From a virus: DNA of 64,000 nt. How positions within the stretch are numbered: the stretch's first letter is position 1; every line of letters starts with the position of its first letter. This document shows positions 17,664 to 25,842 of the stretch, piece by piece. The notes beneath the pieces are model-generated. The model was given only the letters and a program-made list of their open reading frames with translations. It had not been told where the DNA came from and made no database searches. The stretch lies in IMG/VR virus record IMGVR_UViG_3300042302_000177, positions 103,114 through 167,113 of that record. The stretch is one strand, 5' to 3'. The position numbers and the translations under genes were made by a program.

Positions 17664-19042
17664 AAACTTGAATCATACACACCTTCATAAGTTTTAGACC
17701 ATGCTTTCTGGTCCCACTTATATTGTGTTCCTGTATATGAATTAGTTATATAGACCACATTACTCTGTGTAGTAGAATTGAATACAATGTTCCATGCAAC
17801 ACCATCCCACTCGATAATGTCGTTTGCATGTGCTTGAAAATCGCTGTTATCAGCATTCTTCCATGCATCGGGACCGTCATACCCCGGAGTGTTATATGCA
17901 CTATTAATATTAATATCTTCTAAAATTAAAAATCTTTTGCCAGTTGCTACACCTGTAGGATTATAATTTTCAGGATTAATGACTGCGTCAACGGTTCCTC
18001 TACCAGCTATCGTAGTATTACTGGGAATAGTATCTGTATCAATGTTTAGTACCATAGAAGATTCGTCGCTAGGATCTAATCCTATATAAGCAATGACTTC
18101 AGTATTATCAGGTTGATTAAATCTCAATTGACTCAATCCGGCCCTAAATTTACCAGGATGCAGATCTAACAACTTATGCCATGACACAATATTTCTAGGA
18201 TCGGTAATATCTATGTTTTCGCCCTGACCGTTTTTATTAATCAATCTTGCTCGATTGTTTAATATTAATAGATCATAATTACCTGGAGTTACAGTAATAG
18301 TAGCATCCGGACTTATTTCCCCAAAAACTTCTGCAGCACCTTCTTTATCATAAGCTGAATTAATTGTGCCGTGACCTACAGAATATACATTAGAAATAAT
18401 CTTTGTGATAATTCCTAATTTTTTAACTTTAGCGGGCGGGGTTATCCAAACAGGTGCTGTAAAATTCATTGTTAGTATATCAATATCTTCACTAACGCCC
18501 TGAGGGATTGTTCTTGAACTCCATGTTTGTCCTGTTAGATCCAACACACTTAGACTAGTCCAATCTACATAATTATCAGTTGTTTGAATTTCAAAGCTAG
18601 GATTGAATAATACTGAAATTTGTTCCCACAGTTGAAGTTTCATTTCTGTATTAGTAGTCCATATGTCTGCGGCAAAGGTAATTAACCAAGGACTGGGCAT
18701 CATTCGTTCTACAGTATAATTGCTACCTTGTGTGTTTAGGTATTCTTGACCATCTTCATCCCAGTCACGTTCACGAACTTGGATCTTACTAACAAACGTA
18801 GGATCCTGCATACGAGGACGATCGAACTGCAAGTCTTTAATGTAGCAGGCAATGAACGGAGCACTGGGAATAACGTTTTCGCTATTCTTTCTTAGTATAG
18901 ATGCAACTTGTCTGCTCATGTCCCCATATCGAACAGGTACTTGAACTAACTGCCCCTTAGTATCTTTGTAGGCAAAGTTACTCATTACATTTATAAATTG
19001 TGTCAAGTATCTGCGTACTTGGCCGTCATAGAAGTGGTCCAT
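17645..19042 (-). CDS. gp15: Proximal tail sheath stabiliser (T4 gp15-like), with C-terminal extension
   Basis: The N-terminal ~215 residues follow the T4 gp15 pattern: HFYDGQVRRYLTQF, VPVRYGDMSRQVASI, MPSPWLITFAADIWTTNTE and LFNPSFEIQTTDNY. gp15 forms the hexameric ring that ends the sheath and joins the tail to the neck. The protein is 465 aa against about 270 in T4. The extra C-terminal half ends with two W-rich repeats (IIEWDGVAWNIVF and YKWDQKAWSKTYEG) that resemble inserts in gp14 and gp18 here. It lies 1 bp downstream of gp14, on the strand opposite to gp13. Confidence 0.82.
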   Translation of the reverse strand: MDHFYDGQVRRYLTQFINVMSNFAYKDTKGQLVQVPVRYGDMSRQVASILRKNSENVIPSAPFIACYIKDLQFDRPRMQDPTFVSKIQVRERDWDEDGQEYLNTQGSNYTVERMMPSPWLITFAADIWTTNTEMKLQLWEQISVLFNPSFEIQTTDNYVDWTSLSVLDLTGQTWSSRTIPQGVSEDIDILTMNFTAPVWITPPAKVKKLGIITKIISNVYSVGHGTINSAYDKEGAAEVFGEISPDATITVTPGNYDLLILNNRARLINKNGQGENIDITDPRNIVSWHKLLDLHPGKFRAGLSQLRFNQPDNTEVIAYIGLDPSDESSMVLNIDTDTIPSNTTIAGRGTVDAVINPENYNPTGVATGKRFLILEDININSAYNTPGYDGPDAWKNADNSDFQAHANDIIEWDGVAWNIVFNSTTQSNVVYITNSYTGTQYKWDQKAWSKTYEGVYDSSLWRLVL

Positions 19043-19043
19043 A

Positions 19044-20252
19044 TTAATTATCTGCTCTTGGTCTTAGTGCTTTGCTCAATGCTTGTTTCTCAACAACGAC
19101 TTCTCCAGCAATAGTAGCAGTGTTAGTGTTATTGATAAACGATGCCTTTTGTGTTCTTCTGACCTTTGTTGCATCAGTAGTCTGTGTTTCGCCTGTCTGA
19201 CTAACAGTCATGCGTACATTATCTTCAAACTTAATCCAGTGTCTTCCGTCATACCTAAATAGTCTATTAGGCAAATAATCAGTTCTTAAATAAAACTGTC
19301 CGTTGACGGGTGAAGTAGGAAACTGTATACCAAAGCCATACGGAGCGCCGTTAGGTGGAACTCCGTCCCCTGTAAGGTATCCTACATAATAATTGTGATC
19401 TGGAGAATTTAAAACTATACTTGCATCAAAAGAAGGATTGTCAACACTAACATCTAGATCTGTATTTGAAACATCTGCAACGTCTAATGTTTCTGCATTT
19501 TTCATAGGAACAACGTACAGATGTTCTGTATCATACCCACTTCGACCGACATCTGCTTCTGCCTGTGCAATAATTTGATTATTAATATCAATACTAGTTT
19601 GGACATTAGAAATTAAATCTCTAATCGTACTACCAGTCGCATCTCCATTAGCATCGATAAGTTCTTTGTCAAGTATTTCTTTAAATTCTTGTGTATCAAC
19701 TAACGGCTGACATTTAGCACGTAGTAGGTGCGGATACCATGTCTGACTATACCCGCTTGCTGGACGAGTAACTTCGCTAATAACATAGAACCGCTTTAGT
19801 GCAACTGCATCGTCACCTAATGCATACTCGTCTTTTTGGTGTGGTAGTTCAATAACATCACCTGCCATTAATTTCCTACCTATTGCATCGAATGTTCCAC
19901 GTAAATGGAACGTAACCATAATATTGTCATTCTGTAAGAATAAACCAAATTGACTTAGATTAAAGTCAATATCTTGTAATGTATAAATTCCACGCAAAAT
20001 ATAAACATCTGGATCGTAATGACGATCTCTATTTTCCATGAATAATAAATCTTGTATACCGAGTTCAGGAACGCTTGAGCCGCTTTGATCAGGAGTAGTG
20101 GGAGTAGCATCACCGGCTTCTGGTGCAACTGGTCCTAGGTATTTGTGCAAGAAAACATCAGTTCCGCCTACTTGGAACTGTTCGTTAATTGCACGATCTA
20201 AAAATCTAAAATCATTGCCCTTTTCGGGACGGTATAAGGATAAGCGTGGCAT
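19044..20252 (-). CDS. gp14: Neck protein (T4 gp14-like)
   Basis: A 402-aa protein. INEQFQVGGTDVFLHKYLGP, then FGLFLQNDNIMVTFHLRGTF and LMAGDVIELPHQ follow the core of T4 gp14, which with gp13 forms the neck and whisker platform. Past residue ~200 there is an extension with an insert (FPTSPVNGQFYLRTDYL ... LFRYDGRHWIKFED) of the type that carries W-rich surface repeats. The ATG is 7 nt after a late-promoter motif, with no Shine-Dalgarno. gp15 and the Nudix gene follow in one operon. Confidence 0.8.
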   Translation of the reverse strand: MPRLSLYRPEKGNDFRFLDRAINEQFQVGGTDVFLHKYLGPVAPEAGDATPTTPDQSGSSVPELGIQDLLFMENRDRHYDPDVYILRGIYTLQDIDFNLSQFGLFLQNDNIMVTFHLRGTFDAIGRKLMAGDVIELPHQKDEYALGDDAVALKRFYVISEVTRPASGYSQTWYPHLLRAKCQPLVDTQEFKEILDKELIDANGDATGSTIRDLISNVQTSIDINNQIIAQAEADVGRSGYDTEHLYVVPMKNAETLDVADVSNTDLDVSVDNPSFDASIVLNSPDHNYYVGYLTGDGVPPNGAPYGFGIQFPTSPVNGQFYLRTDYLPNRLFRYDGRHWIKFEDNVRMTVSQTGETQTTDATKVRRTQKASFINNTNTATIAGEVVVEKQALSKALRPRADN

Positions 20253-20259
20253 AGTCTTG

Positions 20260-20267
20260 TATTTATG
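20260..20267 (-). promoter_or_regulatory. T4-type late promoter motif for gp14
   Basis: Read on the - strand this is CATAAATA. With T4 late geometry the transcript would start about 2 nt before the gp14 ATG. It lies back-to-back with the gp13 motif. Confidence 0.6.
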
Positions 20268-20275
20268 GCTAAATA
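20268..20275 (+). promoter_or_regulatory. T4-type late promoter motif for gp13
   Basis: GCTAAATA is followed by 5 nt and the gp13 ATG at 20281. The predicted transcription start is at or next to the A of the ATG. No Shine-Dalgarno is present. Confidence 0.6.
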
Positions 20276-20280
20276 TCAGT

Positions 20281-21039
20281 ATGACTGAAAACGAAAACGA
20301 ACGACAAAAGGTAATAGATTACTGCAAGACCATGCTGGGAGATGGCATGATCGATGTAGAACTAGATCCTGTACATTACAACACTGCAATTGACCGTGCC
20401 TTAAACAAGTTTCGTCAACGCAGTAGTAACGCGGTAGAAGAAAGTTATGCATTTTTAACAGTGGAAGTTGATAAAAATGACTATACGCTGCCACCAGAAG
20501 TAATGGCTGTGCGTCAAATCTTTAGACGCAGTATTGGTTCTAGGTCAGGCGGTGGACAAGGTGGTACGCTGTTCGAACCGTTTAATCTTGCGTATTCTAA
20601 TACTTACTTGTTGACTGCTACAAACATGGGTGGCCTAGCCACTTATTATGCCTTTGCAAGCTATCAAAAACAAGTGGGCAAAATGTTTGGCAGTGAGATA
20701 AACTTCACTTACAATAAAACTACCAAAAAGTTAACCCTAATGCAACGTCCTAGATCAGAGGAAGAAGTGCTGTTATGGGTATATAACTATCGTCCTGACT
20801 TTAATCTATTGCAGGACCCTTTTGCTAATCAATGGCTCAAAGACTATTCATTAGCTACCTGCAAATCGATGTTGGGAGAAGCTCGTGAGAAGTTTAATCA
20901 GATTGCTAGTCCACAAGGCGGCACCGCTCTAAACGGAACTGCCCTAAAAGGAGAAGGCAAAGCTGAAATGGAAATGCTAGAGCTAGATCTAGTAAATTAC
21001 AAAGACGGCGGAACACCACTTACTTTTGTAATTGGCTAA
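20281..21039 (+). CDS. gp13: Neck protein (T4 gp13-like)
   Basis: Start set at 20281 (MTENENERQKVIDYC); the longer frame runs back into gp14 on the other strand. The 252-aa protein has YNTAIDRALNKFRQRSSNAV, DYTLPPEVMAVRQIFRR and DYSLATCKSMLGEAREKF. This is the head-proximal neck protein pattern of T4 gp13 relatives. It joins the filled head to the tail together with gp14. gp13 and gp14 share a 28-bp divergent promoter region. Confidence 0.82.
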   Translation: MTENENERQKVIDYCKTMLGDGMIDVELDPVHYNTAIDRALNKFRQRSSNAVEESYAFLTVEVDKNDYTLPPEVMAVRQIFRRSIGSRSGGGQGGTLFEPFNLAYSNTYLLTATNMGGLATYYAFASYQKQVGKMFGSEINFTYNKTTKKLTLMQRPRSEEEVLLWVYNYRPDFNLLQDPFANQWLKDYSLATCKSMLGEAREKFNQIASPQGGTALNGTALKGEGKAEMEMLELDLVNYKDGGTPLTFVIG

Positions 21040-21047
21040 TAAAAATA

Positions 21048-21076
21048 TTGACAGAGTAATCTAAATGTAATAAATT
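21048..21076 (+). promoter_or_regulatory. Possible sigma70-type promoter for dNMP kinase
   Basis: TTGACA (21048-21053), a 17-bp spacer, then TAAATT (4 of 6 to TATAAT). The AGGGG ribosome site lies just before the ATG at 21096. The -35 is perfect but the -10 is weak. Confidence 0.45.
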
Positions 21077-21095
21077 ATAACATCTAGGGGATGTT

Positions 21096-21752
21096 ATGAT
21101 CATTGGCTTTGTTGGGTTTATAGGGTCGGGCAAAGATACTGCCGCAGATTATCTAGTTAATACACACGGGTTTAGAAGAGACTCATTTGCAAATACATTA
21201 AAAGACGCGGTTGCAGCCGTATTTGGTTGGGACCGCGTTCTGTTGGAAGGGCGTACAAAAGAAGCCCGGGAATGGCGAGAACAAGTAGACCCGTGGTGGG
21301 CTGAACGTTTAGATATGCCCAAATTAACTCCACGTTGGGTTCTACAATATTGGGGTACAGAAGTATGTCGTACAGGGTTTCATGATGACATTTGGATTGC
21401 TTCTGTAGAAAACAAAATGCGTAAAACTACTGATAATATCGTTATTAGCGATGTGCGATTTCCTAATGAAATCAAAGCAATTCATAATGCAGGCGGTATA
21501 GTAGTGCGTATCAAGCGCGGTGAAGAACCCGAATGGTATGATGCAGCAGTTAGTGCAAATTCTGGTCCAAATGGCAATGCTACTTGGAGTCTAAGTAAGG
21601 CTAAATTAGCGCAACTTAAAATTCACGCAAGTGAAACAGCATGGGTCGGTGGCGCAATTGACCACACTGTGTATAACAACACCACCATTGACGCACTGTT
21701 TGAACAAATTAAAAGTCTGGTCGAAGATCGCCTTGTCGCCACGGCAATTTAA
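21096..21752 (+). CDS. Deoxynucleoside monophosphate kinase (T4 gene 1-like)
   Basis: A 218-aa P-loop kinase. GFIGSGKDTAADYL (residues 4-17) is the Walker A loop, then FANTLKDAVAAVFGWDR and ISDVRFPNEIKAI (D-x-R-FPNE, typical of the dNMP kinase/AAA_33 group). It phosphorylates dNMPs to supply DNA synthesis. It has its own possible sigma70 promoter among late genes, which fits early or middle expression. Its 3' end overlaps the HNH gene on the other strand by 44 bp. Confidence 0.85.
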   Translation: MIIGFVGFIGSGKDTAADYLVNTHGFRRDSFANTLKDAVAAVFGWDRVLLEGRTKEAREWREQVDPWWAERLDMPKLTPRWVLQYWGTEVCRTGFHDDIWIASVENKMRKTTDNIVISDVRFPNEIKAIHNAGGIVVRIKRGEEPEWYDAAVSANSGPNGNATWSLSKAKLAQLKIHASETAWVGGAIDHTVYNNTTIDALFEQIKSLVEDRLVATAI

Positions 21753-22044
21753 GTTTATGTAATAATCGTTGACAGTTAGCGCATACTGTTTTTAGATTAG
21801 TATATCTACAGTTGGTAAGATCTCCGTCAACGTGAAACACATTAAATTGTTCTAGATATTTCGAAGTAAAGCTGCATTTATCACATGTGGCTTTTTTCTT
21901 GTAGCCTGCTCTAGCCCATAATGGGGTACCTTCTCCCCTTTCTCTAGCACAATGATCGCACTTTGACCTATAGAATGGCTTGCCTTCCTTATAGTAGTTG
22001 ATAGCAACCGGTCGTTGATTGCACTTTTTACATAAATCTCTCAT
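21709..22044 (-). CDS. HNH-type homing endonuclease-like protein
   Basis: A 111-aa protein with three CxxC pairs (LCKKCNQ, KCDHCARE, CDKCSF) and an HNH-like core FNVFHVDGDLTNCRYTNLKTVCANCQRLLHK split over about residues 68-98: H-x-D-G-D, N near TNL, and a C-terminal CxxC/H. Such small zinc HNH proteins are often mobile endonucleases in T4-like genomes. It lies on the opposite strand between the kinase and gp18 genes, a typical free-standing homing site. AAGGG precedes the start. Confidence 0.75.
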   Translation of the reverse strand: MRDLCKKCNQRPVAINYYKEGKPFYRSKCDHCARERGEGTPLWARAGYKKKATCDKCSFTSKYLEQFNVFHVDGDLTNCRYTNLKTVCANCQRLLHKLKLPWRQGDLRPDF

Positions 22045-22074
22045 CTTGCGCCCTTTTAATTGCCCTTTTCTTTG

Positions 22075-22082
22075 TATTTAAT
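22075..22082 (-). promoter_or_regulatory. Late promoter-like motif for the HNH gene
   Basis: Read on the - strand this is ATTAAATA, 30 nt before the ATG at 22044. Here the predicted leader contains an AAGGG ribosome site. Confidence 0.4.
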
Positions 22083-22104
22083 ACCGGGAAAAAACAGCCA
22101 AACC

Positions 22105-22112
22105 GCTAAATA
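22105..22112 (+). promoter_or_regulatory. T4-type late promoter motif for gp18
   Basis: GCTAAATA, 34 nt before the gp18 ATG. The leader has AGGAG at 22134, a conventional ribosome site. Confidence 0.6.
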
Positions 22113-22146
22113 ATTTAAAGTAAAAATCCATTTAGGAGATCAGGTA

Positions 22147-25101
22147 ATGGCAACATTGAATTCACCAGGCGTACAAGTAACCGTAATCGATGAGAGTTTT
22201 TATACTCCATCAGCCCCAGGCACAGTGCCTATGGTATTTGTAGCGTCTGCACAAGATAAAACAAACCCTAGCGGTACAACCGCATTGGGTACAACCGCAG
22301 CAAATGCAGGTAAAGTTTGGTTGATTACAAGTCAACGAGATTTAACTGACACATTTGGTACTCCGGTTTTCTATACTGATGCTAGCAGTAATCCACAGCA
22401 CGGTAATGAACTTAACGAGTACGGACTGCAAGCCACTTATAGTCTTTTAGGCGCAAGCTCGAGAGCGTACATTGTACGTGCTGATCTTGATTTAGGTGAA
22501 CTAGTTCCAACTAGCAGCGTACCAGAAGGTAATCCTGTAGCAGGAACATACTGGCTAGATACAGATGCTAGCCTATATGGTGTTAAAGAATGGGACGCAA
22601 GTACATTGAAATTTACTTCTAAAACTCCTATAGTGTTAGATGATACTTCTCCTGCTTCTAGCTTCAGCGGTACAGCACCTTCAAACTCTATCGGTTCTAA
22701 AGGAGACTTTTGTATTGTTGTTACAAACGATAATGCAAACACTCTTTACAGAAAATCTTCCGGTAATGCATGGGTAGCAGTTCAAGATTCTTTTGACAGC
22801 GGTAAGAGATATGTTGCTGCTCCTCACTATTCTTACCCAGTATTCAACGCTAGTACAGCAACTGGTTCTGTATGGGTTACTACAACAACTCCATCAAACG
22901 GTGCAAACTGGAGCGTAAAATATTATAACGGTTCTACACAAGACTGGAGCACAGTATCTGCTCCTATCTACAGTGGCGTCAACGAAGCAAACAGAACATT
23001 AGATCCTAACGGTGGCGGAACAAGCGTTGGCGTAGGTACATTGTTTGTTGATAGTAATATCAGCGATGCAACAACTGCAACCAGCACTTTCAAAGTGTGG
23101 AGAAAAGCAGTTGCAGGTGTAACGTCAGTTACAGGTTCTGCAACAACAAATGCTTCAACAGGATCACATACATTTACTATTAGAGAAAGTAGAAATACAA
23201 CCACTAACTACAGTGCTTCTTATACAATCACTTTAGCTGGTACTACATCTTCTATCCTAGCATCTTTAATTCCAGCTGCTATCAGTGGATCACAATTACA
23301 GTATGTTACTGCATCATGGGATTCTACAAACAACAAGTTAACAATGGCACACAGCCAGGGTGGTAACTTTGAAATGGTAGACGGCACAAGTAACCCATTA
23401 ACAAAGATCGGATTTACAGCGTATGATGTAGTATTGCAATCAGGAACACCTAATCTATACACATCGCCTGCCGGAACTGGGCTAGTTGCAACTAACTGGA
23501 AACCTTTGGTTTACGAAGCAAGAGCAACTGCTCCTACAACAGATCCAGCTGACGGAGCATTATGGTACAGCAGTGTTGTTGACGAAGTCGATGTGTTATA
23601 TCACAACGGAACAACATGGGTTAGCTATCGAGATGCTACGGCATTTCCTAACACAAGCCCCAACGGTCCTATTGTTAGCGCAACTGAACCAGATGCAGCT
23701 ACTGGTCAAAGCGACGGAACTCAACTAGACACAGGTGACGTCTGGATCAGCACAGCTAATCTAGAAAGATTTGGTAAAGACATTTACGTTTACAGCACAA
23801 CTAACGGATGGGTTTTACAAGACACCACTGATCAGTCTACTCCTGACGGATGGTTGTTTGCTGATGCACGTTGGGCAACATCTGGCAGTGCAACAGCACC
23901 TAGTACAATTGAAGCCTTACTAGCCAGCAACTACTTAGATCCAGATGCACCAGATCCAGCAATATATCCAAAAGGCATGCGCCTATGGAACACTCGCCGC
24001 AGTGGATTTAACGTTAAGAAATACATTGTAGGACATTTAAATCTAAATGCTAACAATGAACAAAACACTCGTTTCAACAACCAGTCTATGACTTCGTATG
24101 TTGCTGATCGTTGGGTAAGTCAATATCCAACAGCGGAAGACGGTAGTCCACAGTTTGGTCGTTTGGCACAGAGAGCACAAGTTGTAAATGCATTCAAAGA
24201 ACTAATTGATTCTAACTCAACAATTCGTGACACTGATACATTAAACTTCAACTTGCTAGCAACACCAGGCTACCCGGAAGCTATTCAGAACATGATTGCA
24301 TTCAATACCGATCGTGGCGTTACTGCATTTGTAGTAGGTGATACTCCATTCCGTTTAGCACCAACTGGCACAGCACTAAGCAACTGGGGTAATAACACCG
24401 CCCTTGCATTAGACAACGGTGATGCTGGCGCAACAAGTTTTGACGAATACATGGCTATGTACTACCCAAGTGGCTTCACTAACGATAACACTGGCAACAG
24501 TATTGTTGTTCCACCAAGCCACATGATGCTACGTACAATCATTAACAGTGATGCTAAGAGCTATCCATGGTTTGCTCCAGCAGGTACACGTCGTGGCGGA
24601 GTTGACAATGCCAGCAGCGTTGGATATGTTGATGCAGAAGGTGAATTCAGAACCGTTGCACTACACCAAGGACTACGTGATGTACTTGATGATGTTAAGA
24701 TTAATCCAATTGCAACACTAACAGGTGTCGGAGTTTTAGCGTATGGTCAACGTACTCGTGCAAGAAATGCTTCATCATTAGATAGAATTAACGTTGCTCG
24801 TTTAGTTTGCTACCTACGTAGACAGCTTGATGTTTTAGCAAGACCGTTCTTGTTTGAACCTAATGATGCTCAAACACGTAGAGAAATTAAAGCAGCAGCA
24901 GAAAGCCTAATGTTAGAGTTAGTAGGTCAACGTGCCCTATATGACTTTATTGTAGTCTGTGATGAAACAAATAACACACCAGCAAGAATTGATCGCAGTG
25001 AGTTGTATGTTGATATTGCTATTGAACCAGTTAAGGCCGTGGAATTTATCTACATTCCATTACGCTTGAAAAATACTGGCGATATTGCAGCTGGACTATA
25101 A
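22147..25101 (+). CDS. gp18: Tail sheath protein (T4 gp18-like), enlarged
   Basis: The contractile sheath subunit. The N-terminal LNSPGVQVTVIDESFY and the C-terminal block (INVARLVCYLRRQLDVLARP, DFIVVCDETNNTPARIDRSE, IAIEPVKAVEFIYIPL) are the conserved sheath core. At 984 aa it is about 325 residues longer than T4 gp18. The extra material lies between about residues 120 and 600. It includes W-rich repeats (NPVAGTYWLDTD, DGALWYSSVV, TGDVWISTAN) likely to be displayed on the outside of the sheath. It is expressed from a late motif with AGGAG and followed by gp19. Confidence 0.92.
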   Translation: MATLNSPGVQVTVIDESFYTPSAPGTVPMVFVASAQDKTNPSGTTALGTTAANAGKVWLITSQRDLTDTFGTPVFYTDASSNPQHGNELNEYGLQATYSLLGASSRAYIVRADLDLGELVPTSSVPEGNPVAGTYWLDTDASLYGVKEWDASTLKFTSKTPIVLDDTSPASSFSGTAPSNSIGSKGDFCIVVTNDNANTLYRKSSGNAWVAVQDSFDSGKRYVAAPHYSYPVFNASTATGSVWVTTTTPSNGANWSVKYYNGSTQDWSTVSAPIYSGVNEANRTLDPNGGGTSVGVGTLFVDSNISDATTATSTFKVWRKAVAGVTSVTGSATTNASTGSHTFTIRESRNTTTNYSASYTITLAGTTSSILASLIPAAISGSQLQYVTASWDSTNNKLTMAHSQGGNFEMVDGTSNPLTKIGFTAYDVVLQSGTPNLYTSPAGTGLVATNWKPLVYEARATAPTTDPADGALWYSSVVDEVDVLYHNGTTWVSYRDATAFPNTSPNGPIVSATEPDAATGQSDGTQLDTGDVWISTANLERFGKDIYVYSTTNGWVLQDTTDQSTPDGWLFADARWATSGSATAPSTIEALLASNYLDPDAPDPAIYPKGMRLWNTRRSGFNVKKYIVGHLNLNANNEQNTRFNNQSMTSYVADRWVSQYPTAEDGSPQFGRLAQRAQVVNAFKELIDSNSTIRDTDTLNFNLLATPGYPEAIQNMIAFNTDRGVTAFVVGDTPFRLAPTGTALSNWGNNTALALDNGDAGATSFDEYMAMYYPSGFTNDNTGNSIVVPPSHMMLRTIINSDAKSYPWFAPAGTRRGGVDNASSVGYVDAEGEFRTVALHQGLRDVLDDVKINPIATLTGVGVLAYGQRTRARNASSLDRINVARLVCYLRRQLDVLARPFLFEPNDAQTRREIKAAAESLMLELVGQRALYDFIVVCDETNNTPARIDRSELYVDIAIEPVKAVEFIYIPLRLKNTGDIAAGL

Positions 25102-25103
25102 TA

Positions 25104-25111
25104 GGTAAATA
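25104..25111 (+). promoter_or_regulatory. Late promoter-like motif for gp19
   Basis: GGTAAATA right after the gp18 stop, 21 nt before the gp19 ATG, with AAGGAG in the leader. Confidence 0.45.
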
Positions 25112-25132
25112 AAAGAATAAGGAGCATTAAAG

Positions 25133-25780
25133 ATGCCAATTGCAAGTTTAAATAGATTCACAGTACCGTTGAGCGCCACACAGGCAGCATCAACTCAGGG
25201 TCTGTTGATGCCAAAATTAAAGTACCGCTTCCGCGTTACATTAGACAATTTCGGTGTCCAGGGTACTCCTTCTACTGAATTAACTAAACAAGTTATGACA
25301 GTAAGCAGACCTAGCGTTAGTTTCACAACAGTTGAACTACCTGTATATAACAGCACTGTAAAAATTGCTGGTAAGCACAAGTGGGAAGACGCTGAACTAA
25401 AATTACGCGATGACGCAAGTGGAGTTGTAAGCAAGAAAGTAGGCGAGCAACTTCAGAAGCAGTTTGACTTTTTTGAACAAAGTGCGGCAGCAAGCGCAAT
25501 CGATTATAAGTTTAGAATGCGAGTTGAAATTTTAGATGGTGGTAACGGACAATTTGAACCTGTTACACTAGAAAGTTTTGAATTTCTAGGATGCTGGGTA
25601 ACTAAAGCAACATATCAAGGCGGAGACTACTCAAGTAACGACCCAATGGATGTTACGTTAGGTATCTGTTATGATAATGCAATTCAATTAGAAGCACCAG
25701 GCGGCACAGCAAGCGGTATCGGCTTAGATGTAGGTCGTGTTGTAAGACCAGCTGGCGCTCAAGGACTAGCTACAGGTTAA
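25133..25780 (+). CDS. gp19: Tail tube protein (T4 gp19-like)
   Basis: A 215-aa protein placed directly after the sheath gene, as in T4-like phages. PKLKYRFRVTLDNFG, VSRPSVSFTTVELPVYNST, KIAGKHKWEDAELKLRDD and LESFEFLGCWVTKATYQGGDYS match the tube-protein pattern. It forms stacked hexamers inside the sheath. A clear terminator follows at 25801. Confidence 0.9.
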   Translation: MPIASLNRFTVPLSATQAASTQGLLMPKLKYRFRVTLDNFGVQGTPSTELTKQVMTVSRPSVSFTTVELPVYNSTVKIAGKHKWEDAELKLRDDASGVVSKKVGEQLQKQFDFFEQSAAASAIDYKFRMRVEILDGGNGQFEPVTLESFEFLGCWVTKATYQGGDYSSNDPMDVTLGICYDNAIQLEAPGGTASGIGLDVGRVVRPAGAQGLATG

Positions 25781-25800
25781 TAGTTTTATTGACTATAATC

Positions 25801-25825
25801 AAGCCCAGAATATCTGGGCTTTTTC
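25801..25825 (+). terminator. Rho-independent terminator after gp19
   Basis: AAGCCCAG, loop AATAT, CTGGGCTT then a T run. The 8-bp perfect stem ends the gp18-gp19 transcript. Confidence 0.85.
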
Positions 25826-25829
25826 TTTG

Positions 25830-25837
25830 ACTAAATA
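25830..25837 (+). promoter_or_regulatory. T4-type late promoter motif, leaderless type
   Basis: ACTAAATA then 5 nt then the ATG at 25843. It lies right behind a terminator and no Shine-Dalgarno is present. Confidence 0.6.
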
Positions 25838-25842
25838 TTCAT

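Noticed and set aside
20098-20280. Upstream extension of gp13 to 20098
   Set aside because: It would overlap gp14 on the other strand by about 155 bp and cross the late promoter pair; the homologous part begins at 20281.
21046-21095. A late promoter (CTAAATG) before the dNMP kinase
   Set aside because: The last base differs from the late motif, and the TTGACA with 17-bp spacing fits better as a host-type promoter.
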